DNA of 43,223 bases, taken from positions 1 through 43,223 of IMG/VR virus record IMGVR_UViG_3300020394_000421; one strand, given 5' to 3'. The notes under the pieces are model-generated. The model saw only the letters and a program-made list of their open reading frames with translations. It did no database searches and had not been told where the DNA came from. Shown here in pieces: positions 13,572 to 20,349 of the stretch. Every line of letters begins with the position of its first letter. Positions within the stretch are counted from its first letter, which is position 1. This DNA is from a virus. The translations under genes were made by a program, and so were the position numbers.

Positions 13572-13872
13572 TAAATTGTCTTGCTCTCTCCCTTTTCCAC
13601 TTTCTTATACCTGCTTCTTTTCTTAATCTTTTTTTCTCTGATGGTTTTTGATAATACTGTCTATCTTTATATTCTTGTAAATGACCAGACTCTTTAACTA
13701 TTCTTTTAAATCGCCTTAATGCTTTCATTAAGTCTTCTGGTTTATCCCCACGTACAGTTACCATAAGACCTTCATCTTTAGGGAATTTTTTAAATTCTTT
13801 TTTCTTTTTTACTCCACCAAAGTTATTAAAGTTCTTAAATTGTTTTCGTGGTTTGTTTTGTTCTTGTCTCAT
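13555..13872 (-). CDS. rpsU: Ribosomal protein bS21 homologue
   Basis: 105 aa. Residues about 38-95 match bS21: VRGDKPEDLMKALRRFKR, then a Gly-Leu turn and YYQKPSEKKRLRKEAGIRKWKRE, the pattern of E. coli S21 (ALRRFKR..., FYEKPTTERKR). A 35-residue basic N-terminal extension (KPRKQFKNFNNFGG...KKKEF) is extra. bS21 sits on the 30S platform near the anti-Shine-Dalgarno and helps initiation. Phage copies are known from pelagiphages and other aquatic phages; exchanging it into host ribosomes could favour phage mRNAs. It overlaps both neighbours by a few bases. Confidence 0.92.
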   Translation of the reverse strand: MRQEQNKPRKQFKNFNNFGGVKKKKEFKKFPKDEGLMVTVRGDKPEDLMKALRRFKRIVKESGHLQEYKDRQYYQKPSEKKRLRKEAGIRKWKRERARQFNERGY

Positions 13873-14129
13873 TTAGTACCTTCCATGTTTTTTTTAAGTT
13901 CAGAGTTAGCTGCATTAAAAGCATTTATCATAAATTCATTTAAAGCTTTATCTAGTTTGTCAGTTTTGATTGTAACATTATTGTCAAACTCTTTATCCAT
14001 AACAATAATCTTTTGTTGCATTTCTGCCATAGAGTCTTCTATGTCAATTAACTTTTTACATATTAATGTACCACTAACTGCAATAATAATTAGTAGTGTA
14101 GTAATTATACCAATTAAAAAGTTTCTCAT
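13869..14129 (-). CDS. Membrane-anchored coiled-coil protein
   Basis: 86 aa from MRNFLIGIITTLLIIIAVSGTLI; this ATG overlaps the preceding stop (TAATG) and is preferred over the open frame to 14141. One N-terminal transmembrane helix (residues about 4-23) is followed by an extramembrane helical region (DIEDSMAEMQQKIIVMDKEF and LDKALNEFMINAFNAANSEL). The layout resembles phage spanin-like or Rz-like proteins, but no such partner gene is nested here. It overlaps S21 by 4 nt. Confidence 0.7.
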   Translation of the reverse strand: MRNFLIGIITTLLIIIAVSGTLICKKLIDIEDSMAEMQQKIIVMDKEFDNNVTIKTDKLDKALNEFMINAFNAANSELKKNMEGTK

Positions 14130-14401
14130 TATTTCCACCATTCGTTTTCCATGTTAATAGCAACATCAACATCTGAGTCTTCTTTTGTAGTTACTTCTTT
14201 TATTTGATCGAAATAACACCAATTAGAACCACCGAATGTTACTGCACCAGTATATCCTAGATCAGTATCATATTCTTTTGCACTTAAAGATGTATCATCC
14301 TCAGCTGCAATGTCCTCTTTTCTAACTGCGATACCAATATTAATTAGTTCGCCTACTCTACCTCTATTGTCTGTAATTATATCACCTAACTTAATTTGCA
14401 T
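14129..14401 (-). CDS. Hypothetical acidic phage protein
   Basis: 90 aa starting MQIKLGDIITDNRGRVGELINIGIAVRKED. The start has the form of a small beta-barrel (SH3-like) domain: GDIITDNRGRVGELI, then a loop and VTFGGSNWCYFDQIKEV. The C-terminus is very acidic (TKEDSDVDVAINMENEWW). No family recognised. The ATG is part of a perfect TATAAT hexamer (see 14400-14428), and the gene overlaps the 58-aa gene upstream by 11 nt with GGGAGGTT as ribosome-binding site. Confidence 0.7.
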   Translation of the reverse strand: MQIKLGDIITDNRGRVGELINIGIAVRKEDIAAEDDTSLSAKEYDTDLGYTGAVTFGGSNWCYFDQIKEVTTKEDSDVDVAINMENEWWK

Positions 14402-14567
14402 TATAACCTCCCATTAGTTGTTTGTCAATTAAATTTTTACTAATAACTTCATATAAAGTCTTTTGTTTTAAACCAGTAAAAAACTCTTTCTTTGCGAAAG
14501 CAATTCTTTCTTCTAATATTCTCAAAGATTTACTCAGTTCTTTTTTTGTTTTTATATCTATATTCAT
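14391..14567 (-). CDS. Small helical protein (58 aa)
   Basis: ATG at 14567 with ribosome-binding site AGAGAGGTT, stop TAA at 14393-14391. The product MNIDIKTKKELSKSLRILEERIAFAKKEFFTG... is charged and helical, likely a short coiled coil, with no membrane segment. It is the first gene of the unit driven by the promoter at 14589-14617 and overlaps the next gene, indicating coupling. No family recognised. Confidence 0.65.
   Translation of the reverse strand: MNIDIKTKKELSKSLRILEERIAFAKKEFFTGLKQKTLYEVISKNLIDKQLMGGYNAN
14400..14428 (-). promoter_or_regulatory. Possible consensus promoter overlapping a start codon
   Basis: TTGACA (14428-14423), 17-nt spacer, TATAAT (14405-14400); the last bases of TATAAT are the AT of the ATG at 14401. 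Transcripts would begin inside that gene and serve the membrane/coiled-coil protein and S21. Perfect hexamers and spacing, but it lies entirely in coding sequence. Confidence 0.45.
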
Positions 14568-14588
14568 AATAACCTCTCTTACTCTTAT

Positions 14589-14617
14589 AATTTAACAGGT
14601 TGTAGAGGTATTGTCAA
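14589..14617 (-). promoter_or_regulatory. Host-type promoter
   Basis: TTGACA (14617-14612), 17-nt spacer, TAAATT (14594-14589) on the minus strand, followed about 22 nt later by the start codon at 14567. It separates the curli/cyclase region from the S21 unit. Confidence 0.7.
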
Positions 14618-14640
14618 GGCATAAAAATCGTTGATTTTAC

Positions 14641-14739
14641 TGCTTTTTTGGGGGTGGTATAGTAAGGGAAGACCCCTTTAGGCCGGCTGCTCGGCGATGC
14701 TAGCGACCCGATTTTTTAGTGATTCTCTAGATTTCGGGG
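14641..14739. other. GC-rich gene-free stretch, possible RNA or terminator region
   Basis: About 100 bp without a supported gene, between the small basic protein (ends 14740) and the promoter at 14589-14617. The core (14650-14710) is clearly more GC-rich than its surroundings and contains short hairpins AAGGG/CCCTT (14664-14678) and GCCG/CGGC (14682-14695). An A/T-rich inverted repeat AAAATC/GATTTT (14624-14638) follows on the minus strand and could act as a weak terminator. I cannot name an RNA family, and no tRNA cloverleaf fits. Confidence 0.4.
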
Positions 14740-14877
14740 TTATATCCCTAATCTACGTCTTTTATGTTTATTTAAGGATGATTTGTGATATCTTTTCTTT
14801 TTTCCACCGATAGTTGTTTTCTTACCTGCCGGTTTCTCATACGCTACTGCGTTTCCGTATAATCCTTTTTTTCCCAT
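14740..14877 (-). CDS. Small, highly basic protein (45 aa)
   Basis: ATG at 14877, stop TAA at 14742-14740. The product starts MGKKGLYGNAVAYEKPAGKK and ends NKHKRRRLGI; about a third of residues are Lys/Arg. Small basic proteins beginning MG(K/R)KGLY... occur in T4-like marine phages with unknown roles; DNA or RNA binding is likely from charge. A perfect TATAAATA late box ends 8 nt before the ATG. Confidence 0.75.
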   Translation of the reverse strand: MGKKGLYGNAVAYEKPAGKKTTIGGKKKRYHKSSLNKHKRRRLGI

Positions 14878-14884
14878 ATGAACC

Positions 14885-14892
14885 TATTTATA
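14885..14892 (-). promoter_or_regulatory. T4-type late promoter box
   Basis: TATAAATA on the minus strand immediately upstream of the basic protein at 14740-14877. The predicted start is within a few bases of that ATG, so the message would have almost no leader. Confidence 0.5.
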
Positions 14893-14986
14893 TGAGATCA
14901 AAAGTACCTAATACCATACAGATCAAAATATAACACATGTAACCTAATAAACAATATCCTATTATTTTTTCGTATATACTAAACAT
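14888..14986 (-). CDS. Putative 32-aa membrane peptide
   Basis: ATG at 14986 overlaps the stop of the adenylate cyclase gene by 8 nt; stop TAA at 14890-14888. The product MFSIYEKIIGYCLLGYMCYI... is one hydrophobic helix with three Cys. There is no ribosome-binding site, so expression would need translational coupling. Other gene pairs in this window use the same overlap, but on its own this is weak evidence. Confidence 0.35.
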   Translation of the reverse strand: MFSIYEKIIGYCLLGYMCYILICMVLGTFDLI

Positions 14987-16817
14987 CGGGTTTGAAGATT
15001 GTAATTAATTCTTCTTTTCCTTTGACCTTTATCTTATCTACTTCTACTGATTTAATGTTCTCTAATTGTTCTTTTGTATATGATGAATATAAAGTAGGTG
15101 TAACTTTACCATTCTCGTCTTTGTAGTTCCTAGTCTGTGCCTCTAGTCTTGCGGCCAGATTAACTGCATCTCCAATAACAGAATAGTCTAGTCTCATTTC
15201 ACTACCCATATTCCCAACTATACAAGTACCAGTATTGACACCAGAACCTATATTGATATCTGGTAATCCTTTTTCCTTAAACTCTTTCTTAATTCTATCT
15301 GTCTCTTCAGCACATTCGATAGATGTCTTGACTGCCATCTCTGCGTGATTAGGACAATCCAATGGTGCGTTCCAAAATGCCATGATACAATCACCCATGT
15401 ACTTGTCTATCGTTCCACCATTCTTTAATACTATCTTACTCATACGATTTAGATAATCGTTAATGACATTGACCAATCCCTCTGGGTCATCTTTGTTCTT
15501 GTAGTATTCTGATATTGGTGTGAAACCTACAATATCCATGAATAAGAAACTCATCTCTTTTCTTTCACCACCAAGTTTTAATTTACTAGGGTCTTTAACT
15601 AATATTGCTACTTGTCTAGGGTCTAGATACTTTTCAAATTGTTTTCTTATTTGTTGTTTTAATCTAAACTCTAATATAAATCTTAAAAATGTTCCATGAA
15701 AAGCAACTATCAAAAATGTTAATAACATCCATGTAACATCTACTAACAATAAGTTTTGTTTAAAAAATAAATTAGCATATACAGGTAGTGAAATACAATT
15801 AAATATTATTGCCATTGCAATCACCCAATATGGTGAATATCTAACTATAAAAATTATAGCAATACCTAATATAAATGCTATTATTAATTCAACAAGTGAA
15901 TCATATCTTACAATAGTTTCACCATCTAAAACTGTCTGTAAAGTATTTGCTGATATAACATAATCGTATTTTTCACCAGTTGGTGTTGCAATCACACCAC
16001 CTAATCCCTCTGCTGTTATGGCAATGATTACTGTTGTTCCAGCTGCATCTGAAAAATCATCACTAGCTGCTGATATAGTTTTAAATTCTTTGTTCCACCT
16101 TACCCATATTCTTGCGTTTGCATCTGTTTTGATTGTATCATAACCAGGCACTCTCATTGCAATAACCCCAAACTCATCTGCTTTAACTTGATAACTAGGG
16201 TCTCCTACTGCAACTCTTATTGTTTCAATTGCCATGTTAGGATAAACTTCATCGCCTATCTTCATTAACAATGGTACTCTTCTCACCACACCATCTATCT
16301 CTGGTGCTGTGTTAATTACTCCAACACCATCAGCACATTCTGCTAATTCTACATCTGGTCCAACCATACCAGGCCACTCAAACAAATAGTCAAGTGGGTT
16401 TCCTATCTTTGCAACTCCTCTTGGTACTGGGTTAGACGTTCTTTTTTGCGTGGTACCTGTTTGTGCAATTACAGTACCCATCTCTAAAGCTTCACAGAAT
16501 ACCCAATCTCCATCAAATCTATCTGGTTCACTAAACAGTATCGGCATAACTATTATACCTGTTTGTGCGTTTCTTAATTCTAATACTATATGAGCAAGTA
16601 CATCTCTTGGCCAAGGCCATTGACCATACTTTTCTATTGCTTCTTCATCTATTGTTATGATTGTTATATCTTGCGATTGTGATACTTCTTCGTTTGCTAA
16701 CATGTAGTCAAACGATTTAAGTCTTAGAGTTTCTTTAAATGAATAGTCTTGTAAACCTATAAATGTAATAACAAATAAGGTTATAAATGCTGTAGTCCAA
16801 TGTGTTAAAAATTTCAT
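14979..16817 (-). CDS. CHASE2-domain transmembrane adenylate cyclase
   Basis: 612 aa from MKFLTHWTTAF; this ATG overlaps the curlin-like gene's stop (TAATG) and is chosen over the open frame to 16859. Order: transmembrane helix (about 6-22), periplasmic CHASE2 sensor domain (about 28-300, including ITIITIDEEAIEKYGQWPWPR), three transmembrane helices (about 310-385), then a class III cyclase domain. The cyclase has the metal-binding Asp in MSFLFMDIVGFTPIS, GGTIDKYMGDCIMAFWNAP, and RLDYSVIGDAVNLAARLEAQ, with the Lys and Asp expected for ATP specificity. It should make cAMP in the cytoplasm in response to an envelope signal. In bacteria, CHASE2 cyclases are often next to FecR-domain proteins, as here. 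Very unusual in a phage. Confidence 0.93.
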   Translation of the reverse strand: MKFLTHWTTAFITLFVITFIGLQDYSFKETLRLKSFDYMLANEEVSQSQDITIITIDEEAIEKYGQWPWPRDVLAHIVLELRNAQTGIIVMPILFSEPDRFDGDWVFCEALEMGTVIAQTGTTQKRTSNPVPRGVAKIGNPLDYLFEWPGMVGPDVELAECADGVGVINTAPEIDGVVRRVPLLMKIGDEVYPNMAIETIRVAVGDPSYQVKADEFGVIAMRVPGYDTIKTDANARIWVRWNKEFKTISAASDDFSDAAGTTVIIAITAEGLGGVIATPTGEKYDYVISANTLQTVLDGETIVRYDSLVELIIAFILGIAIIFIVRYSPYWVIAMAIIFNCISLPVYANLFFKQNLLLVDVTWMLLTFLIVAFHGTFLRFILEFRLKQQIRKQFEKYLDPRQVAILVKDPSKLKLGGERKEMSFLFMDIVGFTPISEYYKNKDDPEGLVNVINDYLNRMSKIVLKNGGTIDKYMGDCIMAFWNAPLDCPNHAEMAVKTSIECAEETDRIKKEFKEKGLPDINIGSGVNTGTCIVGNMGSEMRLDYSVIGDAVNLAARLEAQTRNYKDENGKVTPTLYSSYTKEQLENIKSVEVDKIKVKGKEELITIFKPDV

Positions 16818-17182
16818 TATTGATTTACTGTCATAGTACAGTAGGCATGTCCACACCAATAGCTACCTGTAAAACTTTTATTATTACCAGATTGATTAAT
16901 GTACATAGATGAACCATTACTATTTCTACCATCAACATCAACGTCAATGTTATTATTATTTCCAACTTGGTCTAAATCAATAATAAAACCATTCATACTT
17001 TCTATATCAAAATCAATATTATTATCTTGACCATCTTGTAGAGTATTTAGAGTACCACCTGCTGATGTTGTAACAGTAATTGTTAAATCATTAGCTTGAC
17101 TAGAACTATGTAATAGTATAAGAAAAAATGCTAAAGTTATTCCTATTACTGCACTAATTAATTTGTTGTATGGTGATAACAT
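16817..17182 (-). CDS. Curlin-like repeat protein (short)
   Basis: 121 aa with an N-terminal signal segment (ISAVIGITLAFFLILLHSSSQA). The mature part is made of short Gln/Gly/Asn repeats: LQDGQDNNIDFDI, LDQVGNNNNIDVDV, INQSGNNKSFTGS, MTVNQ, the Q-x-G-x-x-N spacing of CsgA/CsgB curlin repeats. Two cysteines (YWCGHAYC) near the end are unusual for curlin. It lies between the FecR-domain gene (28-nt overlap) and the adenylate cyclase. Probably an exported substrate or nucleator for the CsgG pore. Confidence 0.8.
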   Translation of the reverse strand: MLSPYNKLISAVIGITLAFFLILLHSSSQANDLTITVTTSAGGTLNTLQDGQDNNIDFDIESMNGFIIDLDQVGNNNNIDVDVDGRNSNGSSMYINQSGNNKSFTGSYWCGHAYCTMTVNQ

Positions 17183-18269
17183 TTTCTGCTCCTCCTAATT
17201 CGAAATCATACATTTCGAATTCACTCTGTATTATATTTAGGACATAACCATATTCTTTATCAAGTCTTAATTCTATGTATGAACCAGATGCATCTTCTCT
17301 AATCCATACCCATTCTGGGTCTTCATCTAATATAATAACACCAGTCTCTGGGTCTTTTCCTAAAGTTACATCGCCAGTAGTTTCTTTTTTGTCAAACTCT
17401 GATCGCATTTGTTTTGCTAATTCTTTGTTTAATTGTTTTAGAATATCAACTAAAAAATTTTGTTCTAAAAAATCTATGTCAAGACCTGTTGCAAATTGAC
17501 TTTCATCTTCTTCAAGATAGTCTGTTTCTAAATCATCAAATTGTAAAAAGTCAATATCTAAAGCATCTGCAACTTCATTTAGACCTTCTTCATTTTGCAT
17601 TTGTTCTATCTCTGCTGGTTTAGATATGATTAATAAATTACCAATCATCTCTTCGTCTAAATCTAGCATTACAGGTTTCATTGGTTTACTTGCAACTGTA
17701 TCAACCACCGTTGCTTGAAATGCTTGGTTTAGTATTACTTGACCAGCATCTGACTCGACACTAATCTCTCCAACAAAACAATTACCATTTGTATCACAAC
17801 TTGGTAATAAGATAATTGTAGATGAACCTATTTCATCTATCGTCATTGTAAAGTCTGTACCACGAACACCAATCGTAGCTGTTGGTGTTGTTATCTGTAC
17901 ATTTTGTTTTGAGTTTTTTGCAATCTGACCTGAAGCATATCTTACAGTTCCAAGTTTTGCTTTGAGTGATAATTTACCTGTTTTGGTATTTGGGTCATAG
18001 ACAAACTCATCGATTACAAGTTTAGAATGTTCAGTAACATCAACTCTGGTATTATCGATAAACTCTATACCAACTTTTCCTTTACCTGTCTTTACTGTAT
18101 CGTATGAAAAAACATCTAAGTCTTTTGCGACCTCTTTACTCTCACCTTCTTTTCTATCTATTACAGCATTGCCTTCGTGTAAGGAAACTTGTCCTATCGA
18201 TGCAAAACTATTTTGTAAAGATATAAGGGTTAAGAGTATGAACCCAATTGTAAAATTTACGAGCCGCAT
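17154..18269 (-). CDS. FecR-domain envelope protein
   Basis: 371 aa. A signal peptide (FTIGFILLTLISLQNSFA) precedes a FecR domain (about 27-170): a start IGQVSLHEGNAVIDR, then DTVKTGKGKVGIEFIDNTRVDVTEHSKLVIDEFVYDP in parts, and QITTPTATIGVRGTDF, the hallmark of the family. The C-terminal half is acidic and repetitive (LDIDFLQFDDLETDYLEEDE, LDIDFLEQNFLVDIL). It should be periplasmic. FecR-domain proteins frequently pair with CHASE2 proteins and may relay surface state to them. Start chosen at ATG 18269 with AGGA about 10 nt upstream. It overlaps the short curlin-like gene downstream. Confidence 0.9.
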   Translation of the reverse strand: MRLVNFTIGFILLTLISLQNSFASIGQVSLHEGNAVIDRKEGESKEVAKDLDVFSYDTVKTGKGKVGIEFIDNTRVDVTEHSKLVIDEFVYDPNTKTGKLSLKAKLGTVRYASGQIAKNSKQNVQITTPTATIGVRGTDFTMTIDEIGSSTIILLPSCDTNGNCFVGEISVESDAGQVILNQAFQATVVDTVASKPMKPVMLDLDEEMIGNLLIISKPAEIEQMQNEEGLNEVADALDIDFLQFDDLETDYLEEDESQFATGLDIDFLEQNFLVDILKQLNKELAKQMRSEFDKKETTGDVTLGKDPETGVIILDEDPEWVWIREDASGSYIELRLDKEYGYVLNIIQSEFEMYDFELGGAENVITIQQIN

Positions 18270-18312
18270 ATATTGTCAGTCCTACGAATAATATAAAAGT
18301 TATTGTACCCAT
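18208..18312 (-). CDS. Small membrane peptide (34 aa) in the curli cassette
   Basis: ATG at 18312, one base after the curlin-like gene's stop, with ribosome-binding site AGAGAGAC; stop TAG at 18210-18208. The product MGTITFILFVGLTIYAARKF... is one membrane helix with a basic/aromatic tail (YNWVHTLNPYIFTK). It overlaps the FecR gene in another frame by 62 nt. The good ribosome-binding site makes translation likely; its function is unknown. Confidence 0.55.
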   Translation of the reverse strand: MGTITFILFVGLTIYAARKFYNWVHTLNPYIFTK

Positions 18313-18313
18313 A

Positions 18314-18997
18314 TTAGTCTCTCTGTATAATATCGATGTTGTGGTTATCACCACTTGTTGTTAATGTTATCATATTATCATAGATACCTGATTGTGTAAT
18401 ATCTACATCTGCAATAGAACCCGTATGATTGTGTATGTAAGTGTGACCTGCACTATCACCATCTCCGTCTATGTCAACTAAGAAATTATTTGTGTCACCA
18501 TTGACGTTTAACGTAAAGATAACACTTGTACCATCTATTGTTGCAGCCACAACGTTTGAGTCTGAACCAGACGCACCTGATATTGTTATGTTAGCACCTG
18601 TTGCATCTGCTGTTTCTCCAACATCAATGTCTAAATCGTTAGATGAACCTACCCAAATAATAGAAGCTGTTACAGTAGCACACGATGAGTTAGACCCACC
18701 ACTATCACAATTAAAGTCAATGTTGTTACTGTTACCAGTTGTACTAAATGTACCTGTATATGAATTACCGTTTATATCAAAAGTTAGTACGTTAGAGTCT
18801 CCAATCTGATCGATGTTAAAATTAGATGTAGTACCTGTTACAGTTGATGCTGTTGTACTATTACCTATTGTGTTGTTTTGACCATCTTGTAATACATCTA
18901 AAGTTAAAGTATTACCTGATTGTGTAACGTAAATATCATTTGCCAATACTGGCGAAAACATCATCAAACACATAACGAATTTAATTAATGTTTTCAT
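18314..18997 (-). CDS. Curlin-like repeat protein (CsgA/CsgB-like)
   Basis: 227 aa, signal peptide MKTLIKFVMCLMMFSPVLA, mature start about NDIYVTQSG. Repeats with curlin spacing (Q/D-x-G-x-x-N-x) are visible: VTQSGNTLTLDVLQDGQNNTI, IDQIGDSNVLTFDINGNS, TGNSNNIDFNC, ITQSGIYDNMITLTTSGDNHNIDIIQ. The composition is rich in Gly, Asn, Ser, Thr and Asp and poor in Lys/Arg, as in amyloid curlins and marine repeat proteins. It directly follows csgG (17-nt overlap), the natural exporter. No CsgE or CsgC gene is visible. Confidence 0.85.
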   Translation of the reverse strand: MKTLIKFVMCLMMFSPVLANDIYVTQSGNTLTLDVLQDGQNNTIGNSTTASTVTGTTSNFNIDQIGDSNVLTFDINGNSYTGTFSTTGNSNNIDFNCDSGGSNSSCATVTASIIWVGSSNDLDIDVGETADATGANITISGASGSDSNVVAATIDGTSVIFTLNVNGDTNNFLVDIDGDGDSAGHTYIHNHTGSIADVDITQSGIYDNMITLTTSGDNHNIDIIQRD

Positions 18998-19808
18998 GTC
19001 TTATCCCCTTAACGCCCTCCATTTTCCATAATTTTTTATTAACACCCTCATATATCATTTGTAAAACGGCGTGTTCTATTGTTGTTCTTATTGCATAATT
19101 AACAGGTTCATTTGTTGCCATACCTGATTCAAATTCTAATGCTTTTGTACTCATATCTAAAAATCTGAATACATCGCCACCTTTGCTATAACTAGCAATT
19201 GTCTTTGTTGCTGAAACAGATAATAGTATCTCACCTGTTTGTACTGCAACAACTCTTAGTGAAACAGTTACTTGGTCTGTACGATATTGCTCATTCAATC
19301 CTAAACCAAAGTATCTTGCACCAACACCGCCACTTGCAATGTTACTGTCATATCCTACAATACCACCTTCTATAATTAATCCAGCAAACACCAATGGTTT
19401 TAATTGATTGTTCGCTTCTGTTTCACCATCGTATAATTCTCTTGTTGATCTTATAAGTTGTCTTTCCTTAACTAGATTACTTAAACCTTTTCTTTCTACA
19501 ACTTTAAACCAATCTCCGTCACTAACTGCTTTTAAAGCAGATATAACCCAAACATCTGGTCCTTGCGTAACTGCTGTTGACAGTTGAGAAAACTTTGGAT
19601 TAGGTTTTCTCTGACCAGTTTGATCTGTAAACTCGTATACCGCAATTGTTATCTGCGGTTGATTATCTAAATCAGGTATTTCTCTTAACTTTTCTAAAGT
19701 TGTTGTTCCCTCTATAAAAGGTTCTGCACCTTTAATAGCAGGTTTCTGTTGTGTCGAGGCACAACCTGAAAGTATACCTAATAGTAATATAATCAATACT
19801 ATTCTCAT
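18981..19808 (-). CDS. csgG: CsgG-type curli export channel lipoprotein
   Basis: 275 aa, same length as E. coli CsgG (277). Lipobox LSGC (Cys16) anchors it to the outer membrane. Matches along the length include ITIAVYEFTDQTGQRKPNP, LSTAVTQGPDVWVISALK, RKGLSNLVKERQLIRSTRE, VAGLIIEGGIVGYDSN-like text, SGGVGARYFGLGLNEQYRTD and VSLRVVAVQTGEILLSV. CsgG forms a nonameric outer-membrane channel that secretes curlins. At the constriction, E. coli Tyr51, Asn55 and Phe56 appear replaced by Asn, Gln and Leu in KPNPKFSQLSTAV, with one extra residue, so pore size may differ. Preceded by csgF and followed by a curlin-like gene. Confidence 0.95.
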   Translation of the reverse strand: MRIVLIILLLGILSGCASTQQKPAIKGAEPFIEGTTTLEKLREIPDLDNQPQITIAVYEFTDQTGQRKPNPKFSQLSTAVTQGPDVWVISALKAVSDGDWFKVVERKGLSNLVKERQLIRSTRELYDGETEANNQLKPLVFAGLIIEGGIVGYDSNIASGGVGARYFGLGLNEQYRTDQVTVSLRVVAVQTGEILLSVSATKTIASYSKGGDVFRFLDMSTKALEFESGMATNEPVNYAIRTTIEHAVLQMIYEGVNKKLWKMEGVKGIRHENIN

Positions 19809-19818
19809 TTTTTAAATC

Positions 19819-20301
19819 CTAAAATTGAAAATCACCTAATGGCACAGACATTGTTGTTACAGCTCCGTCTGGGCTTGTTATTGTCAAAGTAATAATCTCA
19901 GTTGTGCTATCCTTAATCCAATATATCGTTGACCCCTCAACTTCAGCTGTACCACTGGTTGGGCATGTTGTTGTACTACTGTCGCATGTAGTACCAAACA
20001 TATTATCAACTAACTGTTTAGATAAGTTAGCATATATTCTACTTTCAACGTTTTTAATAAACTTGTTGATAGTAGTATTATTCGCTTTTCTCTCTGCGGC
20101 GGCAGCTGCAGATTTGGCATCATCTTTCACTTGTTTTTCTCTATTGTACTGCAATTGTTCAATAGATAAAACATGACTAGAGTATCCATTCCCACTAAAA
20201 GATGGGTTTTTGAACTCATGTACTAATTCTGAAGTCGTGCTTATGGTAGGCAAAAACACATAAAATAGTATCACCACAAACACTATTTTAAGTGTTTTCA
20301 T
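19819..20301 (-). CDS. csgF: CsgF-type curli assembly protein
   Basis: 160 aa with a signal peptide (MKTLKIVFVVILFYVFLPTIS). The mature N-terminus LVHEFKNPSFSGNGYSSHVL matches the pore-binding segment of E. coli CsgF (FQFRNPNFGGNPNNGAFLL). A Lys/Ala-rich helical linker and a C-terminal beta region (IYWIKDSTTEIITLTITSPDGAVTTMSVPL) follow, as in CsgF (DRKTGQTSTIQV). CsgF couples CsgG to the nucleator at the cell surface. It starts the cassette and ends 10 nt before csgG. A GATAAATA late-like box and the inverted repeat GTCAA/TTGAC lie in the 48 bp upstream. Confidence 0.93.
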   Translation of the reverse strand: MKTLKIVFVVILFYVFLPTISTTSELVHEFKNPSFSGNGYSSHVLSIEQLQYNREKQVKDDAKSAAAAAERKANNTTINKFIKNVESRIYANLSKQLVDNMFGTTCDSSTTTCPTSGTAEVEGSTIYWIKDSTTEIITLTITSPDGAVTTMSVPLGDFQF

Positions 20302-20349
20302 ACTATTATTTATCTGCTGTCAATCTTTTGACGGGTGTAATTATTTGAC

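Noticed and set aside
14641-14739. tRNA or second tmRNA piece in the GC-rich island
   Set aside because: No acceptor stem, CCA or T-arm could be built on either strand.
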